Shown one piece after another: positions 1 to 10,390 of a DNA stretch of 64,000 nt. Both the position numbers and the translations under genes were made by a program. A model generated the notes under the pieces. That model was given only the letters and a program-made list of their open reading frames with translations. It was not told the DNA's origin and ran no database searches. How positions within the stretch are numbered: the first letter of the stretch is position 1; each line of letters begins with the position of its first letter. This DNA comes from Mycobacterium deserti (lineage in GTDB: Bacteria > Actinomycetota > Actinomycetes > Mycobacteriales > Mycobacteriaceae): positions 959,640 to 1,023,639 of the forward strand of contig NZ_JAODWD010000003.1 of NCBI RefSeq assembly GCF_025345615.1. Reading direction: 5' to 3'.

Positions 1-1
1 G

Positions 2-346
2 TCGACGGTGTTCGGCAGGCGGCGCTATCTGCCGGAACTCGACAGCAGCAACCGCAATGTGCGCGAGGCCGCTGAACGCGCGGCGCTCAACGCGCCGATC
101 CAGGGCAGCGCCGCCGACATCATCAAGGTGGCGATGATCAACGTCGATTCGGCGCTCAAGGACTCCGGGATGAAGTCGCGGATGCTGCTGCAGGTGCACG
201 ACGAACTGCTATTCGAGGTCGCCGAGGGCGAGCGCGAGGCGCTGGAGAAGTTGGTCGCGGAGCAGATGGGCAATGCCTATCCGCTAGACGTTCCCCTCGA
301 GGTGTCGGTCGGTTACGGCCGCAGCTGGGACAGCGCCGCCCACTGA
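2..346 (+). CDS. polA: DNA polymerase I, C-terminal fragment
   Basis: Only the last 114 codons of family A DNA polymerase I are in the window; the gene begins upstream of base 1. The fragment opens with the GRRRYLPEL segment of the fingers/palm and contains QVHDELLFEV (about 187-216), whose His-Asp-Glu is polymerase motif C with a catalytic metal-binding aspartate. The end ..GYGRSWDSAAH is typical of the protein terminus. PolA fills gaps in excision repair and replaces Okazaki RNA primers. It precedes rpsA by about 2 kb, as polA-rpsA do in M. tuberculosis, with two leftward membrane-protein genes between them. Its stop is 4 bases from the convergent LysE gene. Confidence 0.95.
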   Translation, partial: STVFGRRRYLPELDSSNRNVREAAERAALNAPIQGSAADIIKVAMINVDSALKDSGMKSRMLLQVHDELLFEVAEGEREALEKLVAEQMGNAYPLDVPLEVSVGYGRSWDSAAH

Positions 347-350
347 CGGG

Positions 351-989
351 TCAGCGCGCCTCGGCGACCAGACCAATGCCGAGCGCCACAAGCATCGCTC
401 CCATGGCACGTTCGATGCGACGGCGAACGTTGGTTCGGCTCAACAGGTTTCGTGCCCGGTCCGCTGCCAGTACCACGGCCGCGCACCACGCGGTGTCGAC
501 CACCAACTGAATCACCGCCAGCACAAGCAGCGTCAGCAGGACGGGGCCGCTTGACGGCAGGAACTGCGGGATGACCGCGATTCCGAAGGCGGCCGCCTTC
601 GGATTGGCCGCAATCGACAAGAGGGCGGCGCGAAAGGCGGCGGCGGGCGTGCGTCCGCGCGCAGGCAGCGGCACCTCGGTCGCAGCGGAATGGTCGGCGT
701 TGCGCCATGCGCTGATGCCCAGCCAGATCAGGATCCCCGCACCGATGACGTGCAACGCCAACGACAGCGCCCGGTTGGCCATGAGCAGCACCGACAGTCC
801 GGCGCCGCCGGCCAGGGTCCACCCGAATATCCCGATCTCGTTGCCGACGACAGCGGCCAGGCCCGCCGCACGGCCGTCGCGCACCGAGCGGTGCAGGAAG
901 AGCGCCGTCGCCGGCCCCGGAAGCGCAGCCAAGATCACACACGCCACGAGAAATGCCGGCAGCACCTCGAGGACGTGGTCTAGCTGCAT
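351..989 (-). CDS. LysE/RhtB family amino acid exporter
   Basis: A 212-residue integral membrane protein of the LysE/RhtB type, the usual length for the family. The N-terminal segment has the family signature LPGPATALFL (residues 24-33), followed by alternating hydrophobic stretches that give about six membrane spans. Members export amino acids or small metabolites from the cytoplasm; the substrate cannot be told from sequence. The ATG at 989 is the first start in the frame. It converges on polA and the two stop codons lie four bases apart, so no terminator fits between them. Family assignment is firm, substrate unknown. Confidence 0.85.
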   Translation of the reverse strand: MQLDHVLEVLPAFLVACVILAALPGPATALFLHRSVRDGRAAGLAAVVGNEIGIFGWTLAGGAGLSVLLMANRALSLALHVIGAGILIWLGISAWRNADHSAATEVPLPARGRTPAAAFRAALLSIAANPKAAAFGIAVIPQFLPSSGPVLLTLLVLAVIQLVVDTAWCAAVVLAADRARNLLSRTNVRRRIERAMGAMLVALGIGLVAEAR

Positions 990-1021
990 GTGCGAAGTAT
1001 GGCCGACCAGCGCAATTGTTT

Positions 1022-2257
1022 TTAGCCGCCGACGAACGGCGCGCGGTAGCCGGCCAGGTGCTGCAGCATCGGAGCGGCGGCCCGCGCCGCGTGCACCGCG
1101 TAAGCCTCCTCGGTCTGCAGCGCGGCGACCCGCTCGTCGCCGAACCCGCGCTCGATCCGATCACGGACGAACGCCAGTTCCACCACCTGCGCCGCGAAAC
1201 TCTTGACCGCCTTGCCGCCGGGTTTGCCGCCCACCCTCTTGGCTTCGCCGATGGCCAGCTTTCGGGTGCGGATCGAGCCCAACCAGGTGGCTTCGTTGGG
1301 TGTCACGAGCCCCGCCTGCACCATCCCGGGCAGCTTGGCGGCGACCACGCGTTGTTCGCGGCGGCGGCTCTGCACAGCGAGCACGATCGCCATCGCGAAG
1401 ATCGGCACCATCCAGAACAGGTAGGTCCCGAAATACCACCCGATGCCCAACAGCGAGGAGCCGTTCCACAGCCCGTGCATCACGACCGCGCCGAGGTAGC
1501 CGAGCAGAAGGCAGATGGCCTTCGCGGCGACGCCTCGCCGGTGCAGGGCGAAGTAGACGCCGAGGCCGAACATCGTGGTGAACAGGGAATGCGCGAACGG
1601 CGCCATGACCAGTCGCAGGGCGGCGGTCAGGAGGGAGTCGCCCAGCGACTCGCCACCGGCGATGTAGAGGATGTCTTCGAGCCACGCGAACCCAGCCCCG
1701 ACGAGGCCCGCGTACACCAGGCAGTCGGTCAGCGAATTGAGCTCGTTGCGGCGGCGGCCGGTCATCATGACCACCAGGAACAGGCCCTTGGCCGCCTCCT
1801 CGACCAGCGGCGCGCCGACGGCCACCGAGACCCAGCTCACCTCGTCGGTGGCCCCGCCGGTGATCAACGACTCGAGGTAGAGGCCGACGACCAGCGACAG
1901 GATGACGGCCACCGATGCGCCCCACAGGAACGCGAAGACCAGCAGCCGGGGCGGCTCCGGCTCCCACCGGTCCAGCCATATGTAGGCCAGGATCACCACC
2001 GCCATGGTCACGCTCGAAAGGACGAAGCCGATGCCGGCGCCGACCGGATTGAGCGCGGTCAGCAGGATGACGATCAAGCCCGCCACGGTGCCGAGCAGGA
2101 TGAGCACCACCAGCGGCGCCCCCACCTTGCGTACCTTCCGCTGCAACGGCGGATACATAGGCCACGGTGGGTGGGGCGGCTGTGGCTGCTGAGGCGCGCC
2201 GGCGTAGGACACGTCAGGAGGGTAACTGCACGGGACGCCCGCCGGAGGGAGCGCCAT
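1022..2257 (-). CDS. PrsW-family intramembrane metalloprotease-like protein
   Basis: 411 residues: a Pro/Tyr-rich cytosolic N-terminus (about 1-45), then eight or so hydrophobic segments, then a charged tail. The CPBP/PrsW motifs are present: EEAAKG (Glu153-Glu154), FAWLED (Glu194), a histidine at 223, and HGLWN (His261, Asn265). These are the residues thought to form the membrane-embedded metal site. Characterised PrsW of Bacillus cleaves an anti-sigma factor, but the substrate here is unknown. The gene is transcribed away from rpsA and shares a 240-base divergent region with it. Family call is confident; proteolytic activity is inferred. Confidence 0.85.
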   Translation of the reverse strand: MALPPAGVPCSYPPDVSYAGAPQQPQPPHPPWPMYPPLQRKVRKVGAPLVVLILLGTVAGLIVILLTALNPVGAGIGFVLSSVTMAVVILAYIWLDRWEPEPPRLLVFAFLWGASVAVILSLVVGLYLESLITGGATDEVSWVSVAVGAPLVEEAAKGLFLVVMMTGRRRNELNSLTDCLVYAGLVGAGFAWLEDILYIAGGESLGDSLLTAALRLVMAPFAHSLFTTMFGLGVYFALHRRGVAAKAICLLLGYLGAVVMHGLWNGSSLLGIGWYFGTYLFWMVPIFAMAIVLAVQSRRREQRVVAAKLPGMVQAGLVTPNEATWLGSIRTRKLAIGEAKRVGGKPGGKAVKSFAAQVVELAFVRDRIERGFGDERVAALQTEEAYAVHAARAAAPMLQHLAGYRAPFVGG

Positions 2258-2361
2258 GACGTGAATCGAGCTCGAAACACGCCGTCGCGTCCCACGCGTC
2301 GCCCACGCTCCCGTCGATCATGATCCCCAGTTGGGCAGACCGGGTTTGTCCAGCATGTGCA

Positions 2362-2381
2362 CCGTCGAGTAACCTCGACGG
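2362..2381 (+). other. Hairpin in the rpsA upstream region
   Basis: CCGTCGAG (2362-2369) and CTCGACGG (2374-2381) form a perfect 8-bp stem with a TAAC loop, 117 bases upstream of the rpsA start. No U-tract follows it. It may be a leader structure or an operator. S1 synthesis is autoregulated through its mRNA leader in E. coli, but nothing here proves the same. Confidence 0.4.
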
Positions 2382-2497
2382 GTACCCGTCTGTGCAAGAT
2401 CGCGGGTGCACAGCATTAGAGAGTCGGCGTCCGCGCCGGAAGCAAAACCCAGATGTCCAATTCCCTACGACCCAACCTGTCCGGAGCAACCCACCAC

Positions 2498-3946
2498 ATG
2501 CCAAGTCCCTCCGTCACCTCGCCGCAAGTAGCCGTCAACGACATCGGCTCGGCTGAGGACTTTCTCGCCGCCATCGACAAAACCATCAAATACTTCAACG
2601 ATGGCGACATCGTCGAGGGAACCATCGTCAAGGTTGACCGCGACGAGGTCCTGCTCGACATCGGCTACAAGACCGAAGGCGTCATCCCTTCCCGTGAGCT
2701 CTCCATCAAGCACGACGTCGACCCCAACGAGGTCGTCTCCGTCGGCGATGAGGTCGAAGCTCTGGTCCTCACCAAGGAGGACAAGGAAGGCCGCCTGATC
2801 CTGTCCAAGAAGCGCGCTCAGTACGAGCGCGCCTGGGGCACCATCGAGGAGCTCAAGGAGAAGGACGAGGCCGTCAAGGGCACCGTCATCGAGGTCGTCA
2901 AGGGCGGCCTGATCCTCGACATCGGCCTGCGCGGCTTCCTGCCCGCATCGCTGGTGGAGATGCGTCGGGTCCGCGATCTGCAGCCGTACATCGGCAAGGA
3001 GATCGAGGCCAAGATCATCGAGCTCGACAAGAACCGCAACAACGTGGTGCTCTCCCGCCGCGCCTGGCTGGAGCAGACCCAGTCCGAGGTGCGCAGCGAG
3101 TTCCTCAACCAGCTGCAGAAGGGCGCCATCCGCAAGGGTGTGGTGTCCTCGATCGTCAACTTCGGCGCATTCGTCGATCTCGGCGGTGTCGACGGCCTGG
3201 TGCACGTCTCCGAGCTGTCCTGGAAGCACATCGACCACCCCTCCGAGGTCGTCCAGGTCGGCGACGAGGTCACCGTCGAGGTGCTCGACGTCGACATGGA
3301 CCGCGAGCGGGTGTCGTTGTCGCTCAAGGCAACTCAGGAAGATCCCTGGCGCCACTTCGCCCGCACCCATGCGATCGGCCAGATCGTGCCCGGCAAGGTC
3401 ACCAAGCTGGTGCCGTTCGGCGCGTTCGTCCGCGTCGAGGAGGGTATCGAGGGCCTGGTGCACATCTCCGAGCTGTCCGAGCGCCACGTCGAGGTCCCCG
3501 ACCAGGTGGTGCAGGTCGGCGACGACGCGATGGTCAAGGTCATCGACATCGACCTGGAGCGTCGCCGTATCTCGCTGAGCCTCAAGCAGGCCAACGAGGA
3601 CTACACCGAGGAGTTCGAGGCCTGGAAGTACGGCATGGCCGACAGCTACGACGAGCAGGGCAACTACATCTTCCCGGAGGGCTTCGACTCCGAGACCAAC
3701 GAATGGCTCGAGGGTTTCGAGAAGCAGCGTGAGGAGTGGGAGGCCCGCTACGCCGAGGCCGAGCGCCGCTACAAGATGCACACCACGCAGATGGAGAAGT
3801 TCGCCGCCGCTGAAGAAGCCGAAGTCGAGGCGGCGGGATCCAGGCCCAACGGCTCGTCGCGTTCCGAGGAGTCCCAGGCCGGCGGCTCGCTGGCCAGCGA
3901 CGCCCAGTTGGCCGCGCTGCGGGAGAAGCTCGCCGGTAACGCCTAA
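2498..3946 (+). CDS. rpsA: 30S ribosomal protein S1
   Basis: 482 residues, near-identical to mycobacterial S1. Four S1 RNA-binding (OB-fold) repeats lie at about 36-105, 123-188, 209-277 and 294-363, followed by a charged coiled tail and the conserved end SDAQLAALREKLAG. S1 binds mRNA on the small subunit and helps ribosomes engage structured messages; in M. tuberculosis it has also been discussed as a pyrazinoic-acid target. The frame is open 15 codons further upstream, but ATG 2498 gives the conserved N-terminus MPSPSVTSPQVAVND, so that start is used. An intrinsic terminator follows the stop. Confidence 0.97.
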   Translation: MPSPSVTSPQVAVNDIGSAEDFLAAIDKTIKYFNDGDIVEGTIVKVDRDEVLLDIGYKTEGVIPSRELSIKHDVDPNEVVSVGDEVEALVLTKEDKEGRLILSKKRAQYERAWGTIEELKEKDEAVKGTVIEVVKGGLILDIGLRGFLPASLVEMRRVRDLQPYIGKEIEAKIIELDKNRNNVVLSRRAWLEQTQSEVRSEFLNQLQKGAIRKGVVSSIVNFGAFVDLGGVDGLVHVSELSWKHIDHPSEVVQVGDEVTVEVLDVDMDRERVSLSLKATQEDPWRHFARTHAIGQIVPGKVTKLVPFGAFVRVEEGIEGLVHISELSERHVEVPDQVVQVGDDAMVKVIDIDLERRRISLSLKQANEDYTEEFEAWKYGMADSYDEQGNYIFPEGFDSETNEWLEGFEKQREEWEARYAEAERRYKMHTTQMEKFAAAEEAEVEAAGSRPNGSSRSEESQAGGSLASDAQLAALREKLAGNA

Positions 3947-3959
3947 CCGGCCTACCGGA

Positions 3960-4000
3960 ACGAACGCCTCGGCTCACCGGAGTCGGGGCGTTCGTCTTTT
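3960..4000 (+). terminator. Intrinsic terminator after rpsA
   Basis: CGAACGCC (3961-3968) pairs perfectly with GGCGTTCG (3987-3994), and the stem extends inward four more pairs with two G-T wobbles. TCTTTT follows at 3995-4000. This is a classical stem plus U-tract 15 bases after the rpsA stop and 24 bases before coaE, so coaE is probably transcribed separately or by partial read-through. Confidence 0.85.
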
Positions 4001-4023
4001 CGCGCTCCTGACACACTGGTGCG

Positions 4024-5235
4024 GTGCTGCGAATCGGTCTATCTGGCGGTATCGGCGCCGGAAAATCAACGGTGTCCGCCACATTCGGTGAGCTCGGGGG
4101 AATAGTCGTCGACGGCGACGTGATCGCCCGCGAGGTCGTCGAACCCGGGACCGAGGGCCTGGCCAAGCTGGTCGATGCGTTCGGCAAGGACATTCTGCAG
4201 GACGACGGGACGCTCAACCGGCCTGCGCTGGCCGCGATCGCTTTCAGCGACGAGGAAAAGCGAAAGACGTTGAACGGCATCGTGCACCCGCTGGTCGGCA
4301 GGCGGCGCGAGGAACTGATCGCCGCGGCCGCCGCCGACGCCGTGATCGTCGAGGACATCCCTCTGCTCGTCGAATCCGGTATGGCGCCGATGTTCCCATT
4401 GGTGGTGATCGTCCACGCCGAGGAAGACTTGCGGGTACAGCGTCTGATCGAGTACCGCGGGTTCAGCGAGGAAGACGCCCGTGCCCGGATCGCGACGCAA
4501 GCCACCGAGGAGCAGCGGCGCGCCGTCGCCGACGTGTGGCTGGACAATGCAGGCAGCCCGGAGGAACTCGTCGAGAAGGCTCGCGAGTTGTGGCACGAGC
4601 GGATCCTGCCCTTTGCGCACAACGTGCACGACGGGCGGCCCGCGCGCCCGGAACCGGTTCTGGTGCCTTATGACTCGACGTGGCCCGACCAGGCTCGGCG
4701 CGCCGTCGCACGGCTCAACACGGCGTGCCGGCACCGCGCCAAGCGCATCGACCACATCGGATCGACTGCGGTGCCGGGCATGGACGCCAAGGACGTCATC
4801 GACATCCAGGTGACGGTCGGCTCACTGGAGGTGGCCGACGAACTCCGCGATGCGTTGACCGGCGCCGGTTATGTGCACCGGCAGCACACCGCTGACGTGG
4901 GTAAGTCCGACGCGCGCAGCACCGTCGCGGAGTTCGACCGCACCAACGGTGAACACATGTGGCACAAGCGGCTTCACTGCTCGGCTGATCCCGGACGGCC
5001 GACGAATGTGCATCTTCGGGTCGAGGGCCGGCCGAACCAGCAGTTCGCGTTGCTGTTCGTCGACTGGCTCCGCGCCAACCCGTCCGCGCACAGCGACTAC
5101 CTGGCTTTGAAGCGCCGGGTCGCGCAGCAGGGCCACGAGTCGACGGACAGTTACGCGGAGGCGAAGGAGCCCTGGTTCCTGGACAACTACCGGCGCGCCT
5201 GGGAGTGGGCCGACGAGACCGACTGGGCCCCCTAG
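4024..5235 (+). CDS. coaE: Dephospho-CoA kinase fused to a GrpB-like domain
   Basis: 403 residues in two parts. Residues 1-200 are dephospho-CoA kinase, the last step of coenzyme A synthesis. The P-loop GGIGAGKST is at 8-16, the DGDVIAREV substrate segment at about 31-39, and the lid segment holds YRGFSEEDARARI. Residues from about 205 form a GrpB/UPF0157 domain, related to nucleotidyltransferases, with RIDHIGSTAVPGM and the LRVEGRPNQQF region. The same fusion and length (about 407) are known for mycobacterial CoaE, where the second domain has been proposed to help folding. The start is GTG at 4024, directly before LRIGLSGG. The rpsA terminator lies just upstream. Confidence 0.95.
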   Translation: MLRIGLSGGIGAGKSTVSATFGELGGIVVDGDVIAREVVEPGTEGLAKLVDAFGKDILQDDGTLNRPALAAIAFSDEEKRKTLNGIVHPLVGRRREELIAAAAADAVIVEDIPLLVESGMAPMFPLVVIVHAEEDLRVQRLIEYRGFSEEDARARIATQATEEQRRAVADVWLDNAGSPEELVEKARELWHERILPFAHNVHDGRPARPEPVLVPYDSTWPDQARRAVARLNTACRHRAKRIDHIGSTAVPGMDAKDVIDIQVTVGSLEVADELRDALTGAGYVHRQHTADVGKSDARSTVAEFDRTNGEHMWHKRLHCSADPGRPTNVHLRVEGRPNQQFALLFVDWLRANPSAHSDYLALKRRVAQQGHESTDSYAEAKEPWFLDNYRRAWEWADETDWAP

Positions 5236-5238
5236 ACC

Positions 5239-5802
5239 TCAGGCTTGCGGAGGCGCCGGCTCCACCGGCGGCGCATTCGGATCGGCCGGCGGCACCACGT
5301 TCGGGTCCTCGGCCGGAATCAGACCGGCACTTGTGTCCAACGGCGCCCCGCACTGCAGCGTCCCGTACCTCGGATCGTCCTTGACGCGGAAGAATCTCGG
5401 AGCGATGAACTGGTCGGCCTGCGCGACGATCTGGTCGTCGACGAGGATCTCGCAGTGCAGGTTCGACCCGTACGGCCATTGGATGGTCACTTCCATCCCC
5501 GCCAGCTTGGGATCGTCGATGACCGTGTTGACCTCGAACGTTTGTCCGGGCAGCAGCGTGGGTTGCTCGCTGTTGACGTTCGTGTCGTCGATCTTGTACG
5601 CGACCACCGCTCCTCTGGACGTCCCGTCCGCGCGGGCGCGGTAGATCACGTTGTGCAGCACGTCGGACTCAGGCGCAGGCTGCTGCTCGATCTGTGGCTC
5701 GGCCGCCGGATCCGCGACGGCCGGCGCCGGAACCGCCGAGGAACCCGCAAGCACAGCCACGGTGGCCGCTACGGCGGTCCACCCGCGCTTGCTGGGACTC
5801 AT
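5239..5802 (-). CDS. Conserved secreted protein of unknown function
   Basis: 187 residues from ATG 5802. The N-terminus MSPSKRGWTAVAATVAVLAG with following AVADPAAEPQ is a Sec signal peptide, with cleavage likely after ALA-type residues near 30. The mature part is about 150 residues with two cysteines (in HCEILV and LQCGAPL) that could form a disulphide, and it ends in a Pro/Ala-rich tail. The frame is open 43 codons further upstream, but those codons do not look coding and would bury the signal peptide. I do not recognise a named family. It converges on coaE with 3 bases between stops. Confidence 0.75.
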   Translation of the reverse strand: MSPSKRGWTAVAATVAVLAGSSAVPAPAVADPAAEPQIEQQPAPESDVLHNVIYRARADGTSRGAVVAYKIDDTNVNSEQPTLLPGQTFEVNTVIDDPKLAGMEVTIQWPYGSNLHCEILVDDQIVAQADQFIAPRFFRVKDDPRYGTLQCGAPLDTSAGLIPAEDPNVVPPADPNAPPVEPAPPQA

Positions 5803-5888
5803 GGAACCAGAGAGTACCGCCACCGGCGCGCGCCTCAAACTCACTATTGTTCTCATCACAATCAAGATCGATGGCGAACGGACGGCCG

Positions 5889-6422
5889 TTACGCGCGCCA
5901 GGTGAGGGTCATTCCTTCGGTGTCCAGCCACCGTTGGAGGTCATATCCGTGCCGCGACAGGCCGTCAATGGCCGAGACCGCCGTCTGAACCGCTTGTTCG
6001 CCGGTTTCGGGGGTGAGCAGACCGTGCCGGACGGCGGTGAGTAACTCGTCGACATCGCAGATCTCGACCTCGACGCCCGTGCGGATCACGAGGTCGAGGT
6101 AGTGGTCCTCGGCATGCCACTCGGTCGGACCCGGCGTGAAGCGTCCGACGTCGAGGTAGAAGTCCTGGTCCCGTTCGTGGCCCGGGTTGAAATGAAACAC
6201 CGTCGCGCGCAACCCCAGTGATGGCAGCAGCCACGACTCTAGATAGTGGAACTGGGCGCGTCCGGGCGTCGGCCGAGCCATGTAGAGGCCCCACGGCTCG
6301 ACGGAGTAGACGTCGACGGCCCGCACGATGCCTTTGGGGTCGGTGTTGGTGCGGGCGACCAGGTCGAATGTTTCGTGCTTGGGAGCGTGAATGGCCCCAG
6401 GATAGGCCGCGTCACGGTTCAC
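5889..6422 (-). CDS. DUF402 domain protein
   Basis: 177 residues from GTG 6422, whose start overlaps the TGA of the upstream small membrane gene as GTGA, so the two are probably translationally coupled. The body carries the DUF402 fold: FDLVARTNTDPKGIVRAVD, FHYLESWLLPSLGLRATVFHF, then the acidic core FYLDVGRFT, EDHYLDLVI and CDVDELLTA. In related proteins these acidic residues bind divalent metal and hydrolyse phosphate groups of nucleoside di/triphosphates. It occupies the place of Rv1632c between coaE and uvrB. Upstream in-frame codons are low-complexity and were rejected as coding. Specific substrate unknown. Confidence 0.85.
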   Translation of the reverse strand: MNRDAAYPGAIHAPKHETFDLVARTNTDPKGIVRAVDVYSVEPWGLYMARPTPGRAQFHYLESWLLPSLGLRATVFHFNPGHERDQDFYLDVGRFTPGPTEWHAEDHYLDLVIRTGVEVEICDVDELLTAVRHGLLTPETGEQAVQTAVSAIDGLSRHGYDLQRWLDTEGMTLTWRA

Positions 6423-6721
6423 CGCTGGCGGCGACGGCGCAGGTCGATGGTGAGCGGGCCCCGGCCCCTGGGGCGGGTGACGACCCGCAGGACCGCACCG
6501 ACGATCAGCGACACCCAGACGCCGCTCCACAGCAGGCTCGCCGCGTCCCACCACGTGCACTGCTCGCTGGGCCCGAGACCGCTGTTATGCGCGCATGCGG
6601 CGCCCATGGCCTCGGCGACGGCCTGGGGACCCGGCTTGATCAGCAGCACCAGGCAGACGGCGCCGAGAACCAGCAGAACGAGGCCGAGCAGTCGCAGCGC
6701 GATCCGGAGAACTTCGGGCAC
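6419..6721 (-). CDS. Small two-span membrane protein, unknown function
   Basis: 100 residues. Two strong hydrophobic segments (about 5-27, [20 protein letters not shown]; and about 62-82, [20 protein letters not shown]) flank an extracytoplasmic loop with two cysteines, in AACAHN and EQCTWW, a likely disulphide. The C-terminus is a basic tail (RRRRQR). Its stop overlaps the start of the DUF402 gene by four bases, so they form a two-gene leftward operon. It diverges from uvrB with 71 bases between starts. No family recognised. Confidence 0.7.
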   Translation of the reverse strand: MPEVLRIALRLLGLVLLVLGAVCLVLLIKPGPQAVAEAMGAACAHNSGLGPSEQCTWWDAASLLWSGVWVSLIVGAVLRVVTRPRGRGPLTIDLRRRRQR

Positions 6722-6792
6722 CGCGCCAAGGTAACGCGCTCATCGTTCCGACGGGAATGAACTTGTCGGTGTCCGCGCTTAACCTGGTGAAT

Positions 6793-8943
<2,151 letters not shown>

Positions 8944-8949
8944 GCGGGC

Positions 8950-8980
8950 TTGACCTCAACGGAGGTTGAGCTCCTACCGT
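8950..8980 (+). promoter_or_regulatory. MerR/SoxR-type promoter with 19-bp spacer and dyad
   Basis: TTGACC (8950-8955) and TACCGT (8975-8980) are separated by exactly 19 bases, the overlong spacer typical of MerR-family activated promoters. A dyad CTCAAC-GGAG-GTTGAG (8955-8970) sits in the spacer; outer bases extend the arms to nine with one mismatch. Transcription would begin near 8987, the GTG of the MFS gene, so the mRNA may be leaderless. No merR gene is adjacent. Confidence 0.65.
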
Positions 8981-8986
8981 GACTGC

Positions 8987-10390
8987 GTGACCGACACCGT
9001 GACGACGCGCGCGGGCAGCTGGCGCGAACTGTTGGGCCCGAAGAACCTCGGCGCCTGCACCGTTCTGGCGGGCGGTGTCGCGCTGTATGCGACCAACGAG
9101 TTCCTCACCATCAGCCTGATGCCCAGCGCCGTCGCCGAGATCGGTGGCCAACGGCTGTATGTGTGGGTGACGTCGGTGTACCTGGTCGCGTCGGTGATGG
9201 CCGCGACGACGGTGCACTCCACACTGATGCGGCTCGGCCCGCGCATCGCCTATCTGTTGGGGCTCAGCGTGTTCGGCCTCGGAAGCCTGGTATGCGCGCT
9301 CGCGCCGACGATGGAGGCGCTGCTGATCGGTCGCACAGTCCAGGGCCTGGCGGGTGGACTGTTGGCGGGGCTGGGTTATGCGGTCATCAACACCGCTCTG
9401 CCGAACACGTTGTGGACCAAGGCATCCGCGCTGGTTTCCGCAATGTGGGGAGTCGGCACCCTGATCGGTCCGGCCGCGGGCGGCTTGTTCTCCCAATACA
9501 GTTCGTGGCGTTGGGCTTTCGGCATGCTCGTCATCCTCACCGTGGTGATGGTGGTAATGGTGCCGATCGCGCTGCCCGGACGCGGCGATGCCGGAGTCGA
9601 CGTCGCCAGGACGCCGATCCCGGGGTGGTCCCTGGTTCTGCTGGGGTCAGCGGCGCTGGCCGTCAGCATGGCGGGGGTACCCCACGATGCCCGCTTCACC
9701 GCCGCACTGCTCGTGCTGGGCGCCGTGCTTGTCGCTCTGTTCCTTTTCGCTGACCGGCGACTGCCGACAACGGTGTTGCCGCCCACCGCGTTTCGGCCCG
9801 GCCCGTTGAAGTGGATCTACCTGAGCATCGGCGTGCTGATGGTCGCCACGATGGTCGAGATGTATGTGCCGTTGTTCGGTCAGCGGCTGGCCCACCTCAC
9901 TCCGGTGGCAGCCGGCTTCCTGGGTGCGGGGCTCGCCATCGGTTGGACGGCCAGCGAGATCAGCAGTGCGTCACTGCGCGGGAATCGGGCGATCACGCGC
10001 ACGGTGGCGGTGGCCCCGCTGGTGATGGCCACCGGCCTGGCGTTGGCTGCAGCGACGCAATTCAGCGATGCGCCAGTTGGTCTGGTCGCCGTATGGGCCG
10101 CCGGGCTCTTCCTTACCGGGACGGGAGTCGGATTGGCATGGCCGCACCTCTCGGCGTGGGCGATGAGCCGCGTCGACGACCCGGCGGAGGGTCCGGCCGC
10201 TGCCGCAGCCATCAACACGGTGCAACTGATCTGCGGGGCGTTCGGCGCCGGTCTTGCCGGCGTGGTCGTCAATCTCACGGAAACCGGCGGTGCGTCACCG
10301 GCGCGCTGGCTGTACGCCACCTTCGCCACCCTGGCCGCGGTCGGCGCCATCGCGTCGTTTCGCGCGCGGGCGGCGGGCGAACCGGGTTAG
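8987..10390 (+). CDS. MFS drug-efflux-type transporter
   Basis: 467 residues with about 14 hydrophobic segments, matching the DHA2-like major facilitator families. The N-terminal half holds the LIGRTVQGLAGGLLAG segment and GTLIGPAAGGLF, the antiporter motif C region of drug/proton exchangers. It corresponds in place to Rv1634, annotated as a possible drug exporter; the substrate is unknown. The start is taken as GTG 8987, at the predicted transcription start of the MerR-type promoter. An earlier TTG at 8966 lies inside the operator dyad. The stop TAG interleaves with the stop of the convergent MgtC gene (TTAG, 10387-10390). Confidence 0.88.
   Translation: MTDTVTTRAGSWRELLGPKNLGACTVLAGGVALYATNEFLTISLMPSAVAEIGGQRLYVWVTSVYLVASVMAATTVHSTLMRLGPRIAYLLGLSVFGLGSLVCALAPTMEALLIGRTVQGLAGGLLAGLGYAVINTALPNTLWTKASALVSAMWGVGTLIGPAAGGLFSQYSSWRWAFGMLVILTVVMVVMVPIALPGRGDAGVDVARTPIPGWSLVLLGSAALAVSMAGVPHDARFTAALLVLGAVLVALFLFADRRLPTTVLPPTAFRPGPLKWIYLSIGVLMVATMVEMYVPLFGQRLAHLTPVAAGFLGAGLAIGWTASEISSASLRGNRAITRTVAVAPLVMATGLALAAATQFSDAPVGLVAVWAAGLFLTGTGVGLAWPHLSAWAMSRVDDPAEGPAAAAAINTVQLICGAFGAGLAGVVVNLTETGGASPARWLYATFATLAAVGAIASFRARAAGEPG

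Noticed and set aside
2465..3781. 438-codon open frame antisense to rpsA
   Set aside because: Low-complexity Leu/Val/Asp/Gly translation with no family match, mirror of the highly conserved S1 repeats; an artefact of third-position GC.
6722..6792. LexA/SOS box upstream of uvrB
   Set aside because: No palindrome of the TCGAAC-N4-GTTCGA form there or upstream of uvrA.
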